Positions 45,771-57,462 of a DNA stretch of 64,000 nt are shown here, piece after piece. Below the pieces are notes generated by a model. It saw nothing but the letters and a program-made list of their open reading frames with translations, was not told where the DNA came from and made no database searches. This DNA is from Utricularia gibba (taxonomy: Eukaryota; Streptophyta; Magnoliopsida; Lamiales; Lentibulariaceae), in assembly GCA_002189035.1 (NCBI GenBank), contig NEEC01000014.1, positions 1,738,501 through 1,802,500 on the forward strand. Direction: 5' to 3'. The translations under genes were made by a program, and so were the position numbers. Position 1 is the stretch's first letter. Each line of letters opens with the position of its first letter.

Positions 45771-48700
45771 ATGGCTGGTGGGAAGGGCATGATGTCTGAT
45801 GACGAAGGTATACGTTTTTCACATAGATGGCTAGTGGCGGAAAAAAATGTAAGATTTTGACGTAGGAAACAAACGTTTCGCCGCATTGATTTTTCACAGA
45901 TGACGTTGGTATTGACGACGAGGAGAGGGATGAGGAACCCATTGGAGATCAAGTTGGGAATCTGGACGATGAGGAGGAGGATGAAGAGGGTAAAACACAA
46001 ACCAATATTTTATGAGTAGCTTTTAGGGGGGCGCCATCCTTGATTTTTGTTTTCTTGATTCTTGTTTTTTCATTGTCCAATTCCCATGTGATTTTCTGGG
46101 GCTGTTGCAGAAGTCATTTACCGAAAGATTACCGTGGATAGTTGAGAAAAGGGATGAGCTTTACGTTCTTTTATGTCTAATATCTCACTGAAGCCTTTCA
46201 TGTAATTTTGGTCATTTTTTAACATTATCGTACGTGTTAATGACGATCAAGCTTCTGCGTGTTTGAGTAACTATTGCCATTTTCAAACTGAAACTTTTGC
46301 AAACAGCTTATCATTTTGGCACGAAGTCTAATTAAATTCCTTGTTTGACACATATACTTCAGATTGTTCCAGAGCATTGTATTCTTACAAAAAACTTGTA
46401 TTCTTATTATGGTACCATTTTGTTGATCTCAAAATAAAATGCTCTCAATGTTTACGTGAATGACTGCACCTTTCTATGTTTTTTTTTTTTTTTTCCGCTG
46501 AGCAGAAGGACAAGACGAGTATGAGAAAGATGGGTTTATAGTGGATGACGTGGATGAAGAAGAGGAGGTGGAAGAGCGTGTTGATAGTGACGAGAGGCAT
46601 AAGAAAAAAGGAAGAAAAAGAGGTTTGTAATTTTTATGATGGCCAGTTATCAAGGTAAAGCGTACATTCATAACTTCACCATAATTTATTTTCAACTGTT
46701 ATAGGGAGTCAGAGAGGAATTATGTGCTGGATGAGGATGATTATGAGCTTCTCCAGGAAAGCAACATTTCTGTTCCTCGACCCAAACTTGTGAGTGTTGA
46801 TGTCATGCACACCACCTCCGCCTCTTGCTTTGGCTCTCACTGCTCGTTGCTGTTGTTAGGAAAGTAAGAAGTTCAAAAGGCTTAAGAAAGCTCGTGGAAA
46901 TGCCGAGGGAGAGCCCTCTGGATTTTCAGATGATGAAGAATTTGATGTGAATGGGACGGGTGGACACACTGCTGAGGAGAAGGTTAAGCGTAGCTTGTTT
47001 GGTGATGATGATGGTTAGTAATGTGGAGAAATATTTTCTTTTTGTGTCTCTTTGTTTCTTTAATTTATTTGTATTCTGTAATTCCTGCAGGACAACCACT
47101 CGAGGATATAGCAGAAGAGGATGAACCAGTGGAAGATGAAGACATTGGTGATGAAGATGACATGGCCGATTTTATTGTTGAAGAAGAAGATGTAGATGAA
47201 CATGGAGCTCCTATGAGGTGCGGGATGTGGAAATTGTGAATTATATTCATATGTCACACATCATTGTAATTTTGAAATCACATCCATGTGCAGGAGGAGA
47301 AAACCCAAAAAGAGCAGGCAACATCCTGGAGTTTCTTCATCTGCACTCCAGGAGGCACATGAAATATTTGGTGATGTCGATGACCTCCTGAGGCTGAGAA
47401 AGTTGGAGGTTAGGGATAGTTATAGTGAAAGAGGTACAAGAACCCTCGAAGATCAGTTTGATCCTAGTGTACTTTCGGAGAAGTACATGACTGGAAAGGA
47501 TGGAGAAATTCGGGAAATTGATGCTCCTGAAAGAATGCAGGTTTACACATCTTTTTTTCGTGACTATATTTAGTCGATTTTTCTTATTTTTCTTCTTGAT
47601 AGATATCTGAGGAAAGCACCGGGGATCCTCCAAAAGACGAGAAAAGTATACAAATGGAGACAGATTGGATACATTATCAGCTTATTAATGGTTTGGTGCC
47701 ACTGTTTGGGAAGGTTGCTTCATTGAATGAGGAAGCCCATGGTGAATTGAAACGTGATATCGCAAGATGCTTGGAATTAATGCATGTTGAGAAATTAGAT
47801 GTATGTATTTTCTCGATAGTGCCACTTAATTTGGCCGGTAACCACTGATGTTATGATGTTTAATATACTCAAAATATATCACAGGTTCCATTCATTGGCA
47901 TGTATCGGAAAGAGCAGATCTTGAACCTACTGAAGGCTTCAAATGACTCTACAGATAATGATTCCAAAGAAAACCCTACTGTGAAGTGGCACAAGGTGAG
48001 AATTTGAAATTCCTTGATTATTTCATTTTGGCCCCTGGAATTGTATTTCTTTTAGTTTTCTTCTTTTTTTTTTCAGTCCATCCTTAGATATCTCATAATT
48101 AAATGCCTTGTGTTGCAGAGCCTTTGGACAATCAAAGATTTGGATGAAAAGTGGCTTCTACTTGAAAAAAGAAAAAGTGCCCTTCTGGTATACTGTAGTA
48201 AGCGTTTTGAGGAAGAAAGTCGAAGAGTGTATGATGAGACACGTCTCAATTTAAATCGACAAATATATGATTCAATCGTGACTTCACTTAAAGCTGCTAA
48301 TTCTGAAAGGGAGGTTGATGATGTGGATTTGAAATTTAATTTGCATTTCCCTCCTGGCGAAGTTGTCCTTGATGAGGGGCAATACAAAAGGCCAAAGAGG
48401 ACATCTCGTTATAGCATATGCAATAAAGGTGGCCTGTGGGAGGTTGGGAGCAAATTTTGTTACAGTGCAGAAACATTTGGGAAGCTCGCATCTTTGGAAA
48501 AAGTGGTGAGTATAATTGATTCTTCCAATGCTCTCATACTATGTTGAATTCACCTGTTTGCCACTATCAGAGAACAGAGGAATTGGAGGATCCTAAAGAA
48601 ACACCTGAAGAGATGGCTTCTAATTTTACAAGCGAGATGTTTCAAACTCCTGAAGCTGTGTTGAAAGGCACAAGGCACATGGTATTGTTTCAACTTTTAT

Positions 48701-51700
48701 TCTGCTAGTTTTTATGATTTGGGTGGGTTGGATCTGTGCATCATCTCAACCTTCATAATCCAGGCTGCTGTGGAGATCAGTTGTGAACCACGTGTCCGCA
48801 AGCATGTACGCAGCATCTTTATGGATGAGGCTGCTGTAACTACTATGCCTACTTCCAGTGGAAATACAGCGATTGATTCTTTCCATCAGTTTTCTGGAGT
48901 AAAATGGCTAAAGAACAAGCCACTTTATGCATTTCAAGATGCACAGTGGCTTATGATTCAGAAAGCTGAAGAGGAGAAACTCTTGCAAGTTACCATAAGT
49001 CTTCCAGAGAGAGTTCTTGATAAGTTGTTAAGCGATGCAAAAGATTATTATCTAAGTGATGGTGTCAGTAAATCTGCTCAGTTGTGGAATGAACAGAGGA
49101 AACAGATAATTGAGGATGCGTTTTACAATTTTCTGTTTCCTTCAATGGAAAAAGAGGCAAGATTGTTGTTGAATAGTAAAGCTAAAACCTGGTTACTCTG
49201 GAAATATGGAAAATTATTGTGGGAAAAGGTGTCTGTTGCACCATATCTGCCCAAAGGAATTGATGCTAATTCAGATGAGGAAGTGGCTGCAAGGGTTATG
49301 GCTTGCTGTTGGGGCCCGGGAAAGCCATCCACAACCTTTGTAATGTTGGATTCATCTGGAGAAGTTTTAGATGTGCTGCATGCTGGGTCACTCAACCTCC
49401 GTGGTCGAAGTGTTAATGAACAGCAAAGTAAGAAAAATGATCAGCAGCGTGTTCAAAAATTTATGATGGATCACCAGCCACATATTGTAGTTCTGGGAGC
49501 AGCAAATTTATATTGTCCAAAGCTAAAGGAGGATATTTATGAGGTATTAATAGTTAAAATATTCTGAGATTACTCCTTCATTCAATGCCCATTCAATTTT
49601 TGATAATATTTTTCACGTATTGATTTGACCTTCACCTAAGTGGGTATTTTGTGATGGATTTCACATGATGGGGATTACTTAAAGTTTTCTAACAACAAAA
49701 AATAACCTTCGCATTTTCTATGATTTCGGATTTTTTGGATCCATATGACCAGCTCATATTGTATGGAGAATACTTAGCATGTTCTTATTGCACAGATTAT
49801 TTTCAAGATGGTGGAAGATAACCCCAGAGATGTTGGGCATGAGATGGATAACTTGAATGTTGTTTACGGTGATGAATCTCTTCCACATCTTTATGAAAAT
49901 TCCCGTATATCAGTTGATCAACTCCCTTCACAAGAAGGTATGTCTTGAATGAAATGTGGATATTGTATATGAGAATGTCATTGAAACAATCCTTCGGCGT
50001 TATATGTTGATTGCTTGCCTGCTCAGTTCCTGGATGCTGTTTTTTTTATGCCGAGCTTTTTCATGCATTCTCTTCTTATTTCAGGCATTATTAGGCGTGC
50101 TGTTGCTCTTGGACGATACCTTCAAAATCCATTGGCTATGGCTGCCACTTTGTGCGGACCAGGAAGAGAGATATTGTCTTGGAAACTTCATCCTTTAGAG
50201 AACTTCCTCACTCCTGATGAGAAGTATGGAATGGTTGAACAAGTCCTGGTGGACATTACCAATCAAGTGGGTCTTGATTTGAATTTGGCATCTAGCCATG
50301 AATGGTTGTTTGCACCTTTGCAATTCATTTCTGGCCTCGGACCTAGAAAAGCCGCATCTCTGCAAAGGTCACTCATTAGGACTGGACCAATTTTTAAAAG
50401 GTCCGATTTGATGTTTACACATGGTCTTGGTAAAAATATTTTTATCAATGCTGCTGGATTCTTGAGAGTTCGGCCTAGTGGCTTGGCTTCCATCAGTACG
50501 CAGTTCATGGATTTGTTGGATGACACCCGGATACATCCACAATCTTACCAAGATGCAGTAGACTTCGCCAAGGATATTTTGCAGGAGCATGGTGATTATA
50601 GCAATGATGATCTAGGAATGGCTGTTGAATATGTCAGGGATAAGCCTAATTTATTAAGAGCCATTGATGTTCACGAGTATGCTGTGCAGAAGGGTAAAAT
50701 TCACTTAAGAGAGACCTTAAATGATATAAGGGTAGAGTTGATTGAGGGATTTCAAGAGAGACGAAAACCGTATGAGGAACTAAATCAGGATGATGAGTTC
50801 TTCATGATATCTGGTGAGGCGAAAGATTCACTTACCGAAGGTAGAGTAGTACAAGCTACAGTTCGAAAAGTGGACCCTCAAAAAGCAATATGTGTTCTTG
50901 AATCCGGATTGGATGGTATCCTGCATAAGGAAGATTATAGTAGTGATTGGAGGGATTCTAATGATTTAACAGATAAACTGCATCCAGGTGATGTTTTGAC
51001 CTGTAGGGTTAAATCAATTCTCAAGCATCGCTATCAAGTGAATTTGACTTATAGAGACAGTGAACGGGGTGGTAACCGTTTTGAGAACCACCAGAATATG
51101 GATCCTTTCTATGATGAAAGCCACACGCCTTTAGATACAGAACAGGAGAAATCTCGTAAAGAGAAGGAACTTGCAAAAAAAAGGTTTAAGCCAAGGATGA
51201 TTGTCCATCCCCGTTTCCAGAATATAACTGCTGACGAAGCAGTTGAGGTAAATTTTATTTCGTATCCCAGAATGTGAATCACGCTCTTCATGTTTGGAAG
51301 AAGCCCTTCATGGCTGTGTTTTTCTTAGAATATATTACTTGGGCGCTGGCATAACACTTTTTACCATTTTTGCCATCAATGATCTTGATTACATTCTGTA
51401 ATGTAACATTATGCTTTAATGTCTTTTTGTGTCAGTTCTTGTTGGACAAGGATCCTGGTGAAAGTGTTATCCGGCCTAGTTCCCATGGGCCTCTGTTTCT
51501 TACCATTACACTGAAAATCTTTGATGGCGTTTTTGCTCACAAGGATATAACTGAAAGTGGAAAAGAACACAAGGACATAACAAGCCTTCTCCGAATAGGC
51601 AAAAAATTGAAAATTGGAGAGGACACTTTTGAAGATCTTGATGAGGTACTCAATTAGCTTCAGCATGTTGTGAGATATTTTATGCTTGACGCAGACACGC

Positions 51701-52709
51701 TCATTTGAGTCTGCTTGATCATTCAGGTAATGGACAGATATGTGGATCCCCTTGTTGGTCATTTGAAGACGATGCTAAACTATCGGAAGTTTCGCAAGGG
51801 TTCTAAAACAGAAGTTGATGAGCTCCTGAGATCTGAGAAGGCTGAGAACCCCTCCAGGATCGTGTATTGCTTTGGAGTATCCCATGAGCATCCTGGGACA
51901 TTTATCCTTACCTATATCCGAAGCTCTAATCCACATCATGAGTACATAGGCTTATATCCTAAGGGATTCAAGTACCGGAAACGGGTTTTTGAGGACATAG
52001 ACCGGCTAGTAGCATATTTTCAGAGGCATATCGATGATCCACTTGATTCTGCACCATCAATCCGATCAGTTGCTGCCATGGTACCTATGCGGAGTCCTGC
52101 AACTGGGGGATCATCTGGATTTGGTGGTGGATGGGGTGGCTCATCCAACAATGATGGTTGGAGGGGACGCCAAAGTATGGATAGAGACAGGGGTTCTGGT
52201 ATGCACACAGATGCTGTTACTTGATTTTTCACGTTACTATTTTACCTGTTTTCCCCTGATGGAACCGATTCTTTGCAACTCAAATGAAGGTTCTCAGCCT
52301 TCCACCGAATTTGGATTTCTTTGCAGGGAGAAATGAAGGGTCTCGACCATATGGAGGGCGTGGACGCGGCCGTGGCCGTGATTCCTACGGTGGTGGAAGG
52401 GGAGACTGGCAGGAATCCAGATTCGGGTCACACTCACAGAAGTGGGGTTCTAAGGATAGCGACAACGGCGGGGGAACGGGCTGGAGTTCTGGTGGAAGTA
52501 GCGGCGGGAAGGCAGCCGCCGATGGTGGTGGTGGAAGTTGGGGGGGTGATTGGGGTGGGGGAGCCGACGGTGGAAAGGTTGCTGCCGATAGTGGCGGCGG
52601 TGGTGGTAGTTGGGGTGATTGGGGGAATAATGGAGCTGACCGTCCTGATAACGGTGGTGCTAAAGACGGCGGCTCTTCCGGCTGGGGCACTGACGCTGGA
52701 CGGTGGTGA
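45771..52709 (+). CDS. SPT6L: transcription elongation factor SPT6-like with GW/WG tail
   Basis: Seventeen exons encode about 1601 residues: 45771-45807, 45900-45989, 46506-46622, 46713-46789, 46860-47013, 47091-47217, 47294-47540, 47603-47800, 47885-47995, 48119-48505, 48571-48681, 48764-49543, 49796-49937, 50085-51247, 51436-51645, 51727-52198 and 52327-52709. The N-terminus is very acidic with a Lys/Arg patch. A YqgF-like fold (about 725-850), helix-hairpin-helix, S1 domain (about 1108-1180) and tandem SH2 region (about 1250-1460) follow. The last 125 residues are Gly-rich with several Gly-Trp/Trp-Gly pairs. SPT6 is a histone chaperone that travels with Pol II. The exon 3/4 junction is uncertain: the stronger acceptor at 46704 does not keep the frame unless the A6 run 46604-46609 has one more base. 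Confidence 0.94.
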
Positions 52710-53204
52710 TCGTTCACCGGTGCCGGAAAATGTAGTCATTAGCAATGTTGTTCTTGATACGAGTTATGTAATGCGCCTTCGTCATTCCAAATCTTGGGAT
52801 AATATTTTATTTTGAACATAATTTCCTCATTAATCACAAAAACGGTGAAGTTTTTTAAAATTCTTTTATTAACATAATGAAATTAAAAACTTTAAATTAC
52901 GAGAATTCCGCCAATCAACAAACGGCTACCAAAAGCGGGTTTCCGCTAACACGATTTTAGGCGCGCCAAAAACCTGCCCTGCCGGAAGCAAAGGAACCTC
53001 AAGAACACAAGAGACATGAACCAGCATCTGCTCATCCCAACAATGCAAAAGCATCACAAAATGCGCAAGCTGAACAAGCATTGTTAGATGAGAAGAAATG
53101 TGCCGGTCCTCAAATCACGGCATCGTCGCCGGGGCCGGCAAGGATGACCTGAAGTTTCAATCTCATTCAGGAGCCAGATGAATAGAGATGCAACTAGGTG
53201 TGTG
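52710..53204. other. convergent 3' flanks of SPT6L and SCAB1
   Basis: No coding sequence is supported in this interval, which holds the 3' UTRs of two convergent genes. Confidence 0.45.
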
Positions 53205-55616
53205 TCAAGTGTGAAACTGAAGGTGTTGGGGAAAGAGAAGCAGCTTGCTTACATTGCCATCAGAAGCTTGCTTTCTTGCCAGAATCAGGGCTCCGTTTCT
53301 TTCTTGCTCAGACTCGAAGACGAGTACGAAGCTTTGATCTTTTCGAGCTTGCCAGAAGAGTGACTTAGCAGCGTAGTTCCCCCTCCTCTGAATCCGCATA
53401 GCTGACAACAGAGAAGGCATAAGCATAACAGGACTTGGCAGCAGATGAGTGAAAAGGATGAAGCATAACTATGAAGCATAACTTGAACCATAGAACACAT
53501 CCCAGAGCAGCTGATACCTGCATTGAGTGAGAGTATGACTCGCTGGCCTTGGTGATCCACCCTCTGCTAAGCTTTATCTTTGTTTTTCCAATGTGAAACA
53601 AGTGTGCTGAATTTGATGAATAGTTCCGTCCATTCATTTGAGAGATAGTCACCTGTGATATGGCAGAAACTCGGATATGCTCATGGAAAAACTAGAAAGC
53701 TTGTTCAAGGAATCCTTACACTGAAGTCAGTGTTTGATCTTCTCTCCAAATAACTTCCCAAATCCAAGGCTGCAAGTAACCAAGCCAAAATATGATCCAC
53801 TGTTTTGCTCCACCAAACTGAATACATGAAGCCCCATAGAAGAACAAGCATAAAAAAGATTAACCTTGAACTATGGGCCCTGAGGTAGTAAGCGTAAACT
53901 TAAGGCTGTTGGTTGAGATATCAACTTGCAGAACTCGGCCAACATCAAATGGCTCGGGAGCATAAGCGCACTTGTTTGCATCTGGGATTCGTGAAAGAGT
54001 AAAAATTGAACTAAAGATGCATAAGCAAAAGAAAGAACGGTTATGTCCATACCCCAGATAGGTTCCCTTCTGCTACAATGAGATAACAAACGAAACCATT
54101 GGAATGAACATCTGGAGAGCTCAATAGGTGCATCTGAATGCAGCTGAATTCTTAAAATTGAGCCTAATGTCAAGGAGCCAATTAGCTCATAAACCGGGAT
54201 TATACTTCCGCCAAACTTCTTGCACATCTCCAGCTATTCAAATGCAAATGGATAATTTGGATCAGATGAATTTTATGCTGTAGGAAGTCCGTTAAAAGTT
54301 ATGTCTGAGTTGATGACAAGTAGACCTGAAAATGAAGATTAAGAGAAGCTGTGCACTTCTCCTTTATTTGATGCCTCATATCCCTCAACTCATGTTCCAT
54401 ATCAGCAACCTGTAATAGAAAATAACTTGGGTTTGAAGACACCAATCTGAAGACAAAGTAACCATAGTTAAAAAAATTTAATCGCATACCTTCCAGGGCT
54501 GATGCTTTAACTTAATTTTTCTGGCTTCTTGAACCTCTTGAATCAGTTCCTCAAGTTCCTAGGGTGAAAGAAGGTGCTTAAGTGTTTTGTAAAATACCCT
54601 TTCAGAACCAGATAACATGCCTACTTGCTTTTTCCCCGAGCACTGGCTGCGTTCTTGTTCCACAAGAGCCTCACCAATTTTTAGCACAACTGCTCTTGCA
54701 CTCTCAATCTCAGCACAAGCAAAAGACTTTTCTTGATTCACCAATTTTTTAGCATCCTCCGAAGCCTGTTGAATTTCACAAGAAAAGTATATGTTTAAAG
54801 GTAATACAATCTGCACAGTTGAAACTTATGTACGATTGCATATCTGACAAATCAATCATGTGAAGTTCAGCATCAACGTGCTTTAAATTTAGAGACTGTA
54901 GATCTGAACAAAAAATGAATATGTATCCAACCTGTTTAAGCAAATTCACTTGTTTTTTGACTTCAAACTTCTCATGAACCAGCTCCCCTTCCTTCTGGGC
55001 CAATTTCACAGCCAGAGCCTCAACCTGATGAACTTGGAGTAGAAATTAAAGCCGTTGTGTCCAAAGTCAATTAGCTCACTGTGAAGTAAAGAATGGGGCT
55101 CCTACCATTGAAATAGCTTTGTCCACATCGTTTCTGGTATGGCACGGAAACTTTCCTTTCAAGCATTCCAGCACATCCCTAAGTTTCTTCAGGTGCAAAT
55201 ATCCATCAAAGGATGATACCTTCTTGAGTTTGACCTTGCAGGATTCAGAGATAGAAAACACTAAGATTTTCACACATTGCAGCACCTCCCTTATCAAGAT
55301 AAAGAGCTTTAAGTGCTCCAACAACAGAAGACAATAGCAGCACCAAAGCTACCTCCTCAGATAGCTTCGCTGTAGAAGCCAAATTCTTCTCGAATTGACT
55401 TGCCAGGTCACGAACAGACAAACGCTTATGTTGACCCGCTAGCTGATTTGCTTCGTGTTCAACTACTTCCATAACCGTCGGGCCTCTGCAGTCTCCATTA
55501 TTCTCCTCCAACACTTCATTATCAGGTCCTAACTTATACTTGGGGAAATGGTTTGATTCAAAGTTCACATCAAAAGACACAGTCGAACGACTGCCTTCCG
55601 GACTACCCCTCGTCAT
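53205..55616 (-). CDS. SCAB1: SCAB1-like actin-binding protein; 1-bp frame break in last exon
   Basis: Eleven minus-strand exons, 55353-55616, 55106-55234, 54932-55024, 54625-54765, 54490-54558, 54326-54409, 54053-54233, 53865-53981, 53720-53769, 53518-53652 and 53205-53401, encode about 486 residues if the last exon is mended. The N-terminal actin-binding part contains Lys-Arg-Leu-Ser-Val-Arg-Asp-Leu-Ala. A long coiled coil with Ala-Glu-Ile-Glu-Ser-Ala-Arg-Ala follows, then a fused Ig-PH domain with Tyr-Ala-Pro-Glu-Pro-Phe-Asp-Val-Gly. In Arabidopsis SCAB1 bundles and stabilises actin filaments during stomatal closure. In the last exon the frame changes at the C5 run 53379-53383 (G5 on the coding strand). 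One more base would restore the conserved Arg-Gly-Gly-Gly-Asn and the rest of the PH fold. As written, the protein ends in an unrelated Ser-rich tail at 53285. Confidence 0.9.
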
Positions 55617-57065
55617 TGGCCTGAACTTGATATCTATCAAGTTATCACAGTTCATCCAACCAGTACGCAAAGTTCAGTGACTTCAGTACAAGTAACAACA
55701 ATAGAAATATTGAAAAAAAGAGCATTCCAAACGATAAACCTCAATATATGTAAGTAAATCTGCAATGCACCTCTATCACCAAAACAGGTAAACGAAATTA
55801 GAAAAGTCAACTCAACGATAAAAAAATCTGATTTTTATGTCTTCCCACAAAAGCAAATCCCTGAGCACTGAAGAAGAAGAATACAAAACAAAACCTTTCT
55901 TTCCAGGTCCTCAGTTAGGAGAAAAAAGCATGAACTGGGTAAAGCAGTAAGATTGGTGCAAAGGAAATGCAGAAAACTTCAATAGAAAAAAAAAATGATG
56001 AGATGGGTAAAATTCATGGTGAGGCCAAGTTCTCCCATCATGAACGAAATGCAGTAGGCCCCCGGATGAAAGTGACAACAGAGGGAACTGTGCTATGTTG
56101 TGTTTCTTCTTTATAAAAAAATCAAACAGAAAAAGAAAAGCCTCGCTGCCTCCGCCACACCGTTTCACACTTTCACCACCCCGTGTGTGTTTCTCCTCCC
56201 CTGTTTTTCATCTTCCTTGTCACACACCAGTTTTGGCATGTGGTTGTTGACAAATTTCTTGGCTTTTTGCATCACTCAGCCTTTGGCTGCTGGGAAAATT
56301 ACCAAAGACAGGATTTTTAGATTCATCCTCCTCATTGATTGCCATGAAGAAATCCTACCAGGAATAATTTTGTTACCCGTTTAGGAAGTGTGATGCCAAA
56401 TCTCAAAAATTGAATCTTGCTCTTGTAAACAACCGAATAAGTGTTTTACAAAACAACAAAAGAACCCATGATCAATAAACATCATTAAAAACTACTACAG
56501 TGTCACAACCATTACCCCTGTTTTCATGCAGAGGTAATCATACTTGAACATAATTGAACTCTAACCAATTTGAAATACAATTAATCTCAAATAGTATGGC
56601 ATGTCCCCCCATGTCGACCTAATTTTAAAAATTAAATAAATTCAAATTCATGCTTTTAGTTTTGCAACTTGAAGATGGAATTAATTGTCTAAGATAATGT
56701 TCTTGTGGCTGCAGAGTTTATCCATGGAGATGCTGTTGTAAGTTGGGCGAGGAGAGCGTCCTGCTGTCCAGGAAGGATGGAGATTGGGTAGGGACTGTAG
56801 CGTGCAATCTGGAGTTGAAGGGCAGTTAGAGGAAGAGAAGGTGGTGGGGGGAGGGGGTAAAGGAATTAAATGATCGATGACAAAACGAAGCAGAAGAAGA
56901 GAGAAAAAAAAAAAAAAAAAAAGCGAAAGAAAAGGGAAGGGGATCGGGGGCAGTTCACATGGCGTTGGTCCAATGCAAGGAACCCGGGCTTCACCATGTG
57001 CGCAAGCTGACATCTTGATCCACTCCCTCCCTTCTTCAGCCTCTCAAGCGCATCCCTCTTCCCTC
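55617..57065. other. SCAB1 leader/promoter and upstream region of the small gene
   Basis: The first part is the 5' leader of SCAB1, possibly with an intron. From about 56390 to 57065 no coding sequence is supported. An A18 run lies near 56905-56922. Confidence 0.4.
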
Positions 57066-57072
57066 TATATAT
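57066..57072 (+). promoter_or_regulatory. TATA-like box of the small gene
   Basis: TATATAT in a pyrimidine-rich context lies 60 bases upstream of the ATG at 57132. The spacing fits a TATA box with a short leader. Confidence 0.4.
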
Positions 57073-57131
57073 CTCTCCTCCTCCAGTCGCATTGTTTGGC
57101 AGGAATCTGGCACCTCGCACCAGCAGCAAAA

Positions 57132-57462
57132 ATGGCGTCCTTGCCTTCCAGTGGAGTGGCTCCTTCTAATTCCAACTGGGTTCGCACAATCACCTCTCCC
57201 TTCAGGAAGGCACGCAATTTGTGCACTCCCGGCAAAGACAAGAAGCCCCAACAGGGTAATTAGCAATCACCCACACCCCCACCCTCCTTCTGTTAGTACA
57301 ACTGCGAGCAGAGCCGATACTGAAGTTTAATTTGCAGGGAGGGAGGAAGAAGCCGCCATAGATCTTCATGGTGAGGTGATGAACTGCGGGTATGAGGACG
57401 TACAGGTGATGTGGTCCATTCTGGACAAGTCCAGATCCACAGCCTGCACTTTCACTCCTTGA
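57132..57462 (+). CDS. small plant protein of unknown function, 82 residues
   Basis: Two exons, 57132-57255 and 57338-57462, join in phase. The N-terminal half is basic with Ser and Pro (Thr-Ser-Pro-Phe-Arg-Lys-Ala-Arg) and lacks a clear signal peptide. The C-terminal half is acidic and ends with Gly-Tyr-Glu-Asp-Val-Gln-Val-Met-Trp-Ser-Ile-Leu-Asp-Lys-Ser. I believe this C-terminal block is conserved in short plant proteins of unknown function, but I cannot name the family. Clean GT-AG borders, the phase match and a TATA-like box upstream support a real gene. Confidence 0.75.

Noticed and set aside
52385-52745. Minus-strand Pro-rich frames of 103-110 codons
   Set aside because: They are the complement of the Gly/Trp-rich tail of SPT6, not a gene.
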